DNA from: Candidatus Saccharimonadota bacterium
GTDB lineage: Bacteria > Patescibacteriota > Saccharimonadia > Saccharimonadales > Saccharimonadaceae
DNA length: 64,000 nucleotides
NCBI GenBank assembly: GCA_017511925.1
Contig: JAFWHS010000016.1
Coordinates: forward strand, 51,299 to 115,298
Direction: 5' to 3'
Shown here: one piece after another, positions 25,739-33,031 of the stretch
Position numbering within the stretch: position 1 is the first letter of the stretch
Layout: the number at the start of each line of letters is the position of its first letter
Program-made: the position numbers and the translations under genes
The notes under the pieces: model-generated
Seen by the model: only the letters and a program-made list of their open reading frames with translations
Database searches by the model: none
Told to the model about the DNA's origin: nothing

Positions 25739-26446
25739 ATGGGCATTTTCACCTCAGTAATAATTCTCATTTTAGTTCTGGTTATCATAGCTTTCATGCA
25801 GCTCACACCGGGCACTTTCGCCCTTTTTTACCATTACACTCTTGGCAAATACTCCGCCAAAAAAACCGACGATCTTAGTCTCAGTTTTATCCTTGGCGCA
25901 GAAGCTTTTTCTGCTACTATGATTCTAATTACCTATTTTGTTATTTTTACCATTCTCGTCAGCCAACCGCTTTTTATCCAAAACATCTTTTCCTGGATTA
26001 TGGCCGGCATCTTTCTTGGTGAAGCATTCGCTGTATTTTTCTGTTATTTTCGTAAAGGTAAATCTACAGCCCTTTTTATTTCGCGCCGCATCGCTCATGG
26101 CACAAAGTCCTGTATTAGTCACGTCAAATCCCATCGAGACGCTTTCATTTTAGGCGCCACTTCAAGCGTAGCCGAACTCATCTTTACCATTCCACTATAT
26201 ATTATATTTACTACCGAATTAATGAAATTTTCCACTAACATCAGAGTTATAGTCGCCACTTTGTTTATCCTTGCCACCATCCTACCACTCTTCCTAATTC
26301 GCGGTTTCTATCGTGCCGGCAATAATCTCGCTGAAATCCAACGTCTTCGCGTGCACCTCAAACCACTTGTTCGCATCGTTATCAGTCTTGGCTTCATTTT
26401 TCTATCCCTTGCTATTATTAATTGCGGAATATTTTATTATGGATGA
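25739..26446 (+). CDS. Multi-pass membrane protein, unknown
   Basis: A 235-residue integral membrane protein with about six hydrophobic helices, the first starting at the N terminus (SVIILILVLVIIAFMQLTPG). The overall layout recalls small exporter or cytochrome-biogenesis-type proteins, but no diagnostic motif is present. TATAAT at 25727-25732 is 6 nt before the ATG (leaderless). Its end overlaps the next start by 8 bp. Confidence 0.65.
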   Translation: MGIFTSVIILILVLVIIAFMQLTPGTFALFYHYTLGKYSAKKTDDLSLSFILGAEAFSATMILITYFVIFTILVSQPLFIQNIFSWIMAGIFLGEAFAVFFCYFRKGKSTALFISRRIAHGTKSCISHVKSHRDAFILGATSSVAELIFTIPLYIIFTTELMKFSTNIRVIVATLFILATILPLFLIRGFYRAGNNLAEIQRLRVHLKPLVRIVISLGFIFLSLAIINCGIFYYG

Positions 26447-26678
26447 CACAACGTTAAAATCACTTACCCGCTCACTCAAACGCCACGCTCACGCTATTGG
26501 CTTACCAGAAGGTGCCGCTGAAACATTTATCGAAAAATCCCTCGCCGATGTTACAAAAAAACTACAAAACAAAACTATCATCACAGAAGAAGATCTCACT
26601 CGGGCTATCGTCAAAGAACTCAAAAAATACAATCCTGATTTTGCTTATGTTTATCAAAATCGTGATAAAATAATATAA
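26439..26678 (+). CDS. Small helical protein, ATP-cone-like
   Basis: A 79-residue protein with helices and a segment ITEEDLTRAIVKELKKYN followed by DFAYVYQNRDKII, which resembles the end of an ATP-cone regulatory domain; no ribonucleotide reductase is nearby, so this is tentative. The ATG lies inside the end of the preceding gene (8-bp overlap), and the flavoprotein gene follows 10 bp later, so all three form one operon. Confidence 0.55.
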   Translation: MDDTTLKSLTRSLKRHAHAIGLPEGAAETFIEKSLADVTKKLQNKTIITEEDLTRAIVKELKKYNPDFAYVYQNRDKII

Positions 26679-26688
26679 AAGGAGTAGG

Positions 26689-28050
26689 ATGGGCAAAAAA
26701 TATAATTTTGATTATATTATTATTGGCAGCGGTCCCGCCGGTAGTACGGCTGCGCTTACACTTGCCAAGTCAAAAAAACACATAGCCATTATCGAACAAC
26801 AAAATTTTGGCGGGAATCATTTAAATTCTCGCGATATACCATACAAAGTTAGTCTTGGTTTTTCACACACTTTTTCTCACCTCTCCACTCGCCCAGAAAT
26901 CAGTGGTCAAGAATTACATTATAATTTTCCCACCATTGTCTCTCATCAATCCTTCATTACTTCTACCCTCAGCGACGATCGTAAAAAAGAATTAGAAAAT
27001 GCTGGCGTTACCTGCATTAACGGCTATGCAAATTTTCTAGATAAGCATACTGTCGCCGTTGGTGACCAAAAATATACTGCCGACTATTTTATCCTTGCTA
27101 CCGGCAGCGAATTAAAAACCAGTGAAATCGCCGGCCTTGATACAGTTAACTACCTCACTCCTTCTACCGCCATCAAAGTTCGTCGTTTACCAAAATTTGT
27201 CTTTGTCATAGGTGGCGGCCCTTCCGGTTGCGAAATCGCTGAATATTTCGCCGAACTTGGCGCCAAAGTCCTTATCATGGAACGCGCCGGTCGTATCCTT
27301 CCTCATGAAGATAAAGAAGTTAGTAGCACTATCAAAGATTATTTCACAAACGAACTTGGCATTATGGTTGTACCAAGTGCGAGAGTTGTTGCCGTTTCTC
27401 AAGACGGCCCAATTAAACGTGTAATCTTTAACATTAACGGCCAAGAAAAAATGGTGCGCGTAGACTGCATCGTACTTGCCACCGGTTCTTCCCCTATCAC
27501 CGACTATGGCCTAGAAAACGCTGGCGTCAAATATAAGCGCACTGGTATTGGTGCAGATAGTTCATTCCGCACCTCTCAAAAACACATCTTCGCTATTGGC
27601 GATGCTTTGGGTGGACCTTCATCTACCGAACGTGCAGAATACCAAGCTTCTATTCTTGCTAACAACATCCTCAGAAAATCCAAAAACCCAATTAACTACA
27701 CTGGCTTCATCCGCATAACTAACACTTGTCCAGAAATCGCCACAGTGGGATCAAACGAGCTAGAGTTATCCAAACAAAAGAAAAAATTCAAAAAGTCTAT
27801 TGTGTATCTAAACGAACTATTACCTTGTAAAGCCGGTCAACTTGACTATGGCTTCGTAAAAATCTTAGCCGATCGTTCCGGACATATACTAGGCGCTACA
27901 ATCGTTGCCCCAAACGCCGGACTTATGGCGGAAGAAATAGCCATGGCTATTCGCCATCATCTTACTGCACTAGAAATTGCTAGCACTCCACATATCTCTG
28001 ATAGTCCAAACTACGCTATTAAACTCGCTGCCAAAAAACTTATCAAATAA
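26689..28050 (+). CDS. Lipoamide-dehydrogenase-like flavoprotein lacking the redox cysteines
   Basis: A 453-residue pyridine-nucleotide-disulfide oxidoreductase fold. FAD motif YIIIGSGPAGSTAALTLA, NAD(P) motif VFVIGGGPSGCEIAEYFAELG, FAD-binding FAIGDALGG, and the dimerisation domain from about residue 335. The active-site loop, normally GGTCLNxGCIPSK, reads GGNHLNSRDIPYK, so both cysteines are lost; the C-terminal HPT..E pair is also altered (TPHISDSPN). Disulfide reduction therefore looks impossible and another FAD/NAD(P) oxidoreductase activity is likely, which is inference. AAAGGAG precedes the ATG. No lipoyl-domain enzymes are nearby. Confidence 0.85.
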   Translation: MGKKYNFDYIIIGSGPAGSTAALTLAKSKKHIAIIEQQNFGGNHLNSRDIPYKVSLGFSHTFSHLSTRPEISGQELHYNFPTIVSHQSFITSTLSDDRKKELENAGVTCINGYANFLDKHTVAVGDQKYTADYFILATGSELKTSEIAGLDTVNYLTPSTAIKVRRLPKFVFVIGGGPSGCEIAEYFAELGAKVLIMERAGRILPHEDKEVSSTIKDYFTNELGIMVVPSARVVAVSQDGPIKRVIFNINGQEKMVRVDCIVLATGSSPITDYGLENAGVKYKRTGIGADSSFRTSQKHIFAIGDALGGPSSTERAEYQASILANNILRKSKNPINYTGFIRITNTCPEIATVGSNELELSKQKKKFKKSIVYLNELLPCKAGQLDYGFVKILADRSGHILGATIVAPNAGLMAEEIAMAIRHHLTALEIASTPHISDSPNYAIKLAAKKLIK

Positions 28051-28090
28051 AAATCAGCCTAAGTTAGGGGGATAACTTAGGCTGATTTTT
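28050..28090 (+). terminator. Terminator after the flavoprotein operon
   Basis: Long perfect stem (AATCAGCCTAAGTTA with its complement) around a GGGGGAT loop, followed by five T residues. Confidence 0.93.
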
Positions 28091-28110
28091 GCCCTAAAAA
28101 CTTTAGAACT

Positions 28111-28187
28111 TGGTGGCGGGGAGTGGATTTGAACCACTGACCTTTTGGTTATGAGCCAAACGAGCTACCAGGCTGCTCTACCCCGCG
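28111..28187 (-). tRNA. Initiator tRNA-fMet (CAU)
   Basis: Initiator features: unpaired 1:72 (C1 opposite C72), A11-U24 in the D stem, anticodon CAT in CTCATAA. CCA is encoded. The anticodon stem TTTGG/CCAAA has only two of the three usual consecutive G-C pairs. Confidence 0.95.
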
Positions 28188-28270
28188 ATATAGCACCCTT
28201 ATAATTACATTATACCCCCAACACCAATTTTTGTCAACCCACTCCAAGCATTAGTTGCAAAACATAAATC

Positions 28271-29578
28271 CTAATTAGAAGTCACTGCCAACATTTTCCA
28301 GATAGCATATGAGCTAGAATCACTGTTTAACCCCTCTATCGCATAAAATTGATACGGAAACGACGCATCGGAAGATTCTAACCTAGTTTCTATTCTTCTA
28401 TATAAATCATTCGCCCGCCCAGTTGAATCAATACTAATTTGGGTATCTTTTATAATTTCCTCATCAACGCCACCAGCCCCATCAGCTATACTGCAGACAA
28501 CTCCACCGTCACATAAATACTGAATCGAGAAATCCGTATCCGGCTGTCCATAAGGTAAGTTTATCGCAAGCATAAATGTGCTGTCGCTACGTGTCCCCCC
28601 AATCGGACTCGGTAAATAAATGTCTGTCGTGCAAGCAAATTCAGCACTAGAATCTATAGGACACTTGACTGCATATGGCAAGTTTTTCGCCTGATTGTTT
28701 GTCGCAGCCACTTGCCCACTACTTATAATATTGTTATCGCTACCATTATAAGCAATGTAATTATAACCATTATTGTCTGACGGATTAGAATAGGCAGTAA
28801 GATTTTTTGCCGGCACTAAATATACCGTAGCTCGATCCGTTTCTCCACTAGACGTCGTGGAGCTCAACAACTGATTCATATTAAATTGCGTAGCCGTCTG
28901 CACTAATTGTACGGCTATTGTTGGAGGCGTAGCCGCCCTCATAGCGCCAACTTGCTGAAAAGCCACTCTATTACTTACAAAGTTATTATAATTATAAGTT
29001 TCGCCACCAGGATTAGAATACCAACTCACCCTTATAGCTTTAACATCGTCACTAATAGAAACACCGCTCAATTCCGCTTTTACAATCTTCGTCGGATTAT
29101 TTGAATTCAAACTACCCCTATAATCGCTAAGCGTTCTTTTTATCTCAACACAAGTATAGGCCTGGCTCAAATTATTATCGCCCGTTTTATCCGTAACTTC
29201 ATTTACCACAACTTCATTTTTTTCATCCTTGCCAAGCCGTCCCAAAATATGAGCCACCATATAACAATCTGGATGTTCCATCCAATACATAATATCCGCA
29301 CAAGTTACATCAGAAAGTCCTGTAGGTTCACTCACCGAAGCAGTATAACTAGCCTCTGCACACCTTTGATAATTTGCGTAAGCTAATTTTGCATCCTCTA
29401 TCCCAGCCAAAGCCGAATCGTAAGCAGACTGCGAAAGATCGTCATTTGATGTCCTAGCTATTTCCGAGATAATCACCGATGCAAAACTTACCGCTAATAT
29501 CACCAAAATCAATGTCGAAAACGCCACAACATAAAACGACGCCGCACCATTTTTATTTTTTCTTCTTATTTTCTTCAT
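28271..29578 (-). CDS. PilX-like type IV pilus accessory protein
   Basis: A 435-residue protein with a basic start and one N-terminal hydrophobic helix (SFYVVAFSTLILVILAVSFA), as in PilX-type minor pilus proteins; the body is extracytoplasmic with three or four Cys residues and Asn/Ser-rich strands. No GFTLxE processing site is present. It is the last gene of the pseudopilin operon, starting 3 bp after the preceding stop with GGGAG as ribosome site. Likely part of the pilus tip or assembly machinery. Confidence 0.7.
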   Translation of the reverse strand: MKKIRRKNKNGAASFYVVAFSTLILVILAVSFASVIISEIARTSNDDLSQSAYDSALAGIEDAKLAYANYQRCAEASYTASVSEPTGLSDVTCADIMYWMEHPDCYMVAHILGRLGKDEKNEVVVNEVTDKTGDNNLSQAYTCVEIKRTLSDYRGSLNSNNPTKIVKAELSGVSISDDVKAIRVSWYSNPGGETYNYNNFVSNRVAFQQVGAMRAATPPTIAVQLVQTATQFNMNQLLSSTTSSGETDRATVYLVPAKNLTAYSNPSDNNGYNYIAYNGSDNNIISSGQVAATNNQAKNLPYAVKCPIDSSAEFACTTDIYLPSPIGGTRSDSTFMLAINLPYGQPDTDFSIQYLCDGGVVCSIADGAGGVDEEIIKDTQISIDSTGRANDLYRRIETRLESSDASFPYQFYAIEGLNSDSSSYAIWKMLAVTSN

Positions 29579-29581
29579 TCC

Positions 29582-30514
29582 TTAACTCCCGTTTGCCTGC
29601 GCGGCAAAATTAAATTTATTAATTGCACAATAATCAAAACTACCGTCATATTCATTAGGTGCAGCGCAAGATCTCCCATCAGTAGTAATATTTGCTCGCC
29701 CCTGCATCGTTCCCAAAATAAATGACACCGAATAAAACAAATTGCCTTGTGCACCACCCTCCGCGACATCCACTGACAGATCGTACAACACCAAATCATT
29801 TTCACCATTCTTCGCCAAGAGATCAATCGGCGGCTCTTCTGCGCTAACATCACCGTACCCATTAATTGTAAATTCATTGCTTATACCACTTGTAGATATA
29901 CCATATGTCTCAGGATATGAATATGTACCACCACTATAAGCAGCCCTCCTCACCGCTGATGCACATACCCCCCTCGCATCATCCCTCACCTTCAATAATC
30001 TAAAATCTTCCGTAACTCCGCTAAAACTAGCCTTACTAATAGAACTCTGGCCAGAAATTGGCGAGATGCTCTCCACGTCAGTGGACCAAAAATACCCACT
30101 ATTCCATATATAAGAATAGCTGCCCGTACAAAAAGCTCCATATATCGGCACCCTTATCGTACTACCTACACCTTTTAATTTTACATTTGCCTTCCTAGTT
30201 ACCACTACAAAATTCTTTCCCCCAGTGTCCCGACAATTACGATAAGGAGAAGAAGTAACTGCGCTTACAGTATAATACCTAGTACAATCATTCATTGGCG
30301 TCATTGTAGATGAATTCTGTACTGCCGCCCTCATATCATCTACCAGATCCATCCCTACCGTATTTACCTGATTAAGCGTCAACCCCCTTCGGTAAGATTT
30401 TATACTGCTATTTATTATCAACGCTATAGCAAGCGACAAAATCCCCACAAACGCTATAGATAGTGAAAGTTCCACCAAAGTAAAACCCTCCTTCATCGCC
30501 CTATTTACACGCAT
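29582..30514 (-). CDS. Type IV pseudopilin (PilW/PilV-like)
   Basis: A 310-residue protein with prepilin site EGFTLVELSLSIAFVGIL near residues 8-25: cleavage after Gly, Phe+1, Glu+5. A long variable Tyr/Ser-rich C-terminal domain contains several cysteines. The start at 30514 has TAGGAG 9 nt upstream, inside the end of the previous gene; the ATG at 30523 directly abuts that site. Second gene of the operon. Confidence 0.85.
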   Translation of the reverse strand: MRVNRAMKEGFTLVELSLSIAFVGILSLAIALIINSSIKSYRRGLTLNQVNTVGMDLVDDMRAAVQNSSTMTPMNDCTRYYTVSAVTSSPYRNCRDTGGKNFVVVTRKANVKLKGVGSTIRVPIYGAFCTGSYSYIWNSGYFWSTDVESISPISGQSSISKASFSGVTEDFRLLKVRDDARGVCASAVRRAAYSGGTYSYPETYGISTSGISNEFTINGYGDVSAEEPPIDLLAKNGENDLVLYDLSVDVAEGGAQGNLFYSVSFILGTMQGRANITTDGRSCAAPNEYDGSFDYCAINKFNFAAQANGS

Positions 30515-31283
30515 TGTCTTCATCTCCTACCACCACGACACCAGAAGCATTATGCGCTCCCGCTAGCAACCTTACATTCCGCCTATTCATACCAGAACTT
30601 ACAACATTCCCATCTGGATTGATACAAAAATTCACTATTTTATCAGCCTCAAAATTATTCAGAGCATTTCTTATTAATGAGCCAGTATTGCTATTTTCTT
30701 TTACATATTCATTAATCTGTAACACATTATTACTCATAAACGTATTCACCGTGCCAGACCTCGGATTTCTCACTATCAAAATTGTACCACTATAAAATTT
30801 AGCAATTAATTTATTCGTGCTCTGAATCGCCATAAACCACCTCGGCGTATAACTTTCAGCCATCCCAGCGAACTTAATCGTGCCGCTATCGTCTACAACA
30901 ACATTAGGATCCAGCCCCTTTAATAGATCTAGCGTCCCTCCGGTGCCCGTACTCTTAGCATTGCCTATCACATCATACACAAAAATCTCCTGCTCGCCAG
31001 ATGGCACAGGATCACCATTTAGCCTATACCCTTGCCCAAACGAAATCAGCTTACCATAGATTGCTTTATCGCTTCTCCCACCAGTCGTACCAGCGCCCTG
31101 CGGATTAGATACTTGCGAATATACCGTCTTTAAAAATTCTGCAAAACTTTGCACCGAATCATTCACTCTCTGCTGCCACACCGAGTTCTGTACCCCAGCC
31201 GCAATTCCAATAAACAATAGCCCCGACACCGACAAAAACAAAGCTACTTCCACCAAAGTAAAACCTCTTCGGACTCTCTTCAT
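30501..31283 (-). CDS. Type IV pseudopilin
   Basis: A 260-residue prepilin-like protein. RRGFTLVEVALFLSVSGLL near residue 5 has the prepilin peptidase site with Glu+5; the rest is a globular domain. TATAAT (minus, 31290-31295) ends 6 nt before the ATG at 31283, so the operon is predicted to start with a leaderless mRNA; an upstream in-frame ATG would lie beyond the -10. It overlaps the next pseudopilin by 14 bp. Processing would need PilD, not found in this window. Confidence 0.85.
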   Translation of the reverse strand: MKRVRRGFTLVEVALFLSVSGLLFIGIAAGVQNSVWQQRVNDSVQSFAEFLKTVYSQVSNPQGAGTTGGRSDKAIYGKLISFGQGYRLNGDPVPSGEQEIFVYDVIGNAKSTGTGGTLDLLKGLDPNVVVDDSGTIKFAGMAESYTPRWFMAIQSTNKLIAKFYSGTILIVRNPRSGTVNTFMSNNVLQINEYVKENSNTGSLIRNALNNFEADKIVNFCINPDGNVVSSGMNRRNVRLLAGAHNASGVVVVGDEDNACK

Positions 31284-31316
31284 ACCACCATTATACCATA
31301 AGCTTTTCATAAACTA

Positions 31317-31742
31317 TTAACGATTTGGGAATAAAAATCTCATCCATTTCTCAATATTAGAATACTCTTCCCCCTCATCCTGCACCACTATTTCAATATT
31401 TTGATGCTTATTCTTTGCCGCTTCACTATTTTTCGGCAAATATACCATATTTTCACCGGATAATTTCTTATTATTTAATTTCCTCGCCGCCAACTCCTGA
31501 TATTCCTCAGTCTTATAATAATCATTCTCAAGTTCAGCCGCCTCCACTTCTATCTCAAGAAGTTGTAAATTCTTCTTTTCCGCATTCAACCTCTCCGCAA
31601 GTTCCCAATTCCTAGTCATCGCCACTACAGATTGATAAGTCCATACTAAACACATAGCCACCGCTACTGCTAACACAATATTTTCTACAGCCAAAAAATC
31701 ATGCTTCAGCTTATATTTAATTCGCCTAAGCTTATTTCCCAT
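31317..31742 (-). CDS. FtsB/DivIC-like septum protein
   Basis: A 141-residue single-span protein: short basic N terminus, membrane helix (NIVLAVAVAMCLVWTYQSVV) and a coiled coil (LNAEKKNLQLLEIEVEAAELENDYYKTEEYQE shortened here to its core LLEIEVEAAELE). This is the layout of FtsB/FtsL/DivIC divisome proteins. TATAAT (minus, 31750-31755) ends 7 nt before the ATG. Located between tRNA-Ile and the pseudopilin operon, all on the minus strand. Confidence 0.7.
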   Translation of the reverse strand: MGNKLRRIKYKLKHDFLAVENIVLAVAVAMCLVWTYQSVVAMTRNWELAERLNAEKKNLQLLEIEVEAAELENDYYKTEEYQELAARKLNNKKLSGENMVYLPKNSEAAKNKHQNIEIVVQDEGEEYSNIEKWMRFLFPNR

Positions 31743-31795
31743 ATATATCATTATAACAAAAAATAAACCAGATTCCCTGATTTATCTTCAATATA

Positions 31796-31857
31796 CATGG
31801 TAGGGGTGCCTGGACTCGATTCGAAGAACGAGTCCAGTAGTTATAATTAAACTACTG
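31796..31857 (-). repeat. tRNA-Ile 3'-end repeat with palindrome
   Basis: Downstream of tRNA-Ile (minus strand) there is a perfect palindrome CAGTAGTT/AACTACTG (31835-31857), then an inverted partial T-arm copy (CTGGACTCG, 31829-31837), then a 24-base direct copy of the tRNA 3' end (31796-31819, identical to 31858-31881). The inverted and direct copies form a 9-bp stem. There is no T-run, so this is not simply a terminator. Similar trailers follow both tRNA-Arg genes near 47 kb. Confidence 0.85.
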
Positions 31858-31859
31858 CA

Positions 31860-31936
31860 TGGTAGGGGTGCCTGGACTCGAACCAGGGACACTGCGTGTA
31901 TAAGACGCATGCTCTAACCAACTGAGCTACACCCCC
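31860..31936 (-). tRNA. tRNA-Ile (UAU)
   Basis: Acceptor GGGGGTG/CACCCCT with G-U at 1:72, D stem GCTC/GAGC, anticodon stem TGCGT/ACGCA and loop CTTATAC giving anticodon TAT, discriminator A, encoded CCA. This would read AUA codons directly, without lysidine-modified CAU. A TATAAT lies about 9 nt upstream. Confidence 0.9.
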
Positions 31937-31966
31937 GCCTGCCCACTATTATATCATATAAATAAA

Positions 31967-32013
31967 AAATCGCGTAAGTCACGATCCTTACAGAAACGCA
32001 AAATACGCGATTT
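31967..32013 (-). terminator. Terminator after the 67-residue gene
   Basis: Ten-base stem AAATCGCGTA/TACGCGATTT with a long loop, followed on the minus strand by T residues. Confidence 0.8.
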
Positions 32014-32023
32014 AAAACAAGAA

Positions 32024-32227
32024 TTATTTCTTCTTTAGAGTCAAGAAACCATTGCGTGGATTCTCGCAAACCATACGATCTGCTGGAAGGTCACATGGAG
32101 TACCCTTGCCACCATTCTCTTCTTTTGTAAAGAAATAGATAGTCTGAGGCTTGCCACCGCGTAGAGTCACTTCAGATTTATGAAGGTAGTACTTTACTCC
32201 CTTGCCATTGGTATGTTCGTAAGCCAT
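32024..32227 (-). CDS. Small conserved-looking protein, unknown
   Basis: A 67-residue protein with likely beta strands (GVKYYLHKSEVTLRGGKPQT, IYFFTKEENGGKGTPCDLP) and a basic tail LTLKKK. The pattern of strand, turn and two Cys (PCDLPADRMVCENPRNG) suggests a compact fold; no known family. AGGAGG lies upstream of the ATG and a terminator follows. It is probably a single-gene transcript. Confidence 0.7.
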   Translation of the reverse strand: MAYEHTNGKGVKYYLHKSEVTLRGGKPQTIYFFTKEENGGKGTPCDLPADRMVCENPRNGFLTLKKK

Positions 32228-32324
32228 TTAAGCTTCCTCCTTAAGTTAATATACTCTTATCTTATGATACCCGCCCCAAGTCGTCAAGAGGTTTTTCTGA
32301 AATTTAACCAAATAAAATTTCTTT

Positions 32325-33026
32325 TTACACAAACAACAGAGATAGCCTAAGCATTATCCAAATTATCATTCTTATCAAAATTACAACAACTATTATTACA
32401 GTAAATAATATACAAAAACCAGCCAATGTAGGCGCCCACACTGGCGAAGCATAGTTCTTGCGGAACAATTCCGTAGATGGTAAAGCCGCCATAATTTGAT
32501 CCTGTATATCATCGGCTGCCGGATATTTTTGAATCTCTGTCACCATACAATTAATAAAATTCGCATTATCCCACGTCCAACCATTTTGTATTGCAAGGGC
32601 ACGACAAACTTCTCCAGCCTTGCCATAAATATTTCCATTTGAATTACTATCAGAAGTCAACCTACTTTCTGCTTCCTCCAAAGCTTTCGTCGCAGCACGC
32701 AAATACTGATGTTCTAAATAAAACGGCCCCGTGCCAAAAGTAACCCTCTGAACTCCATTCTCTTCTACCACATTCACAACAATATTTGAAAATACAAATT
32801 CTTTCAAATCAGCAAGCGCCGTCGCCAATTTTTCATCATCTTCTTCCACGTCTGCCGACAATACGGCATCGCGCAACTCCGTCATCCGTACATGATCTCT
32901 CCTTAAAAGCGTTGCGTCTATTGGCAATAAAATAACCACTAGTAGCACAAGCACCCAAGTCTTAATTTTAAGATTCCACTTGCGCTCTCTTATTTTTTCC
33001 TTTATCTTCCCACCCAACTTTGTCAT
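32325..33026 (-). CDS. Two-span membrane protein, unknown
   Basis: A 233-residue protein: basic cytoplasmic N terminus, membrane helix near residue 25 (TWVLVLLVVILLPIDATLL), an outside domain of about 150 residues with two Cys (GEVCRAL, NFINCMV), and a C-terminal membrane helix (LAGFCILFTVIIVVVILIRM). It begins 5 bp after the aspS stop with only a weak GGAAGA site, so it depends on aspS transcription. Function unknown. Confidence 0.6.
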   Translation of the reverse strand: MTKLGGKIKEKIRERKWNLKIKTWVLVLLVVILLPIDATLLRRDHVRMTELRDAVLSADVEEDDEKLATALADLKEFVFSNIVVNVVEENGVQRVTFGTGPFYLEHQYLRAATKALEEAESRLTSDSNSNGNIYGKAGEVCRALAIQNGWTWDNANFINCMVTEIQKYPAADDIQDQIMAALPSTELFRKNYASPVWAPTLAGFCILFTVIIVVVILIRMIIWIMLRLSLLFV

Positions 33027-33031
33027 AACTT

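Noticed and set aside
28111..28187. C1 opposite C72 in tRNA-fMet as an error
   Set aside because: An unpaired 1:72 is the normal initiator feature; only the base identity is unusual.
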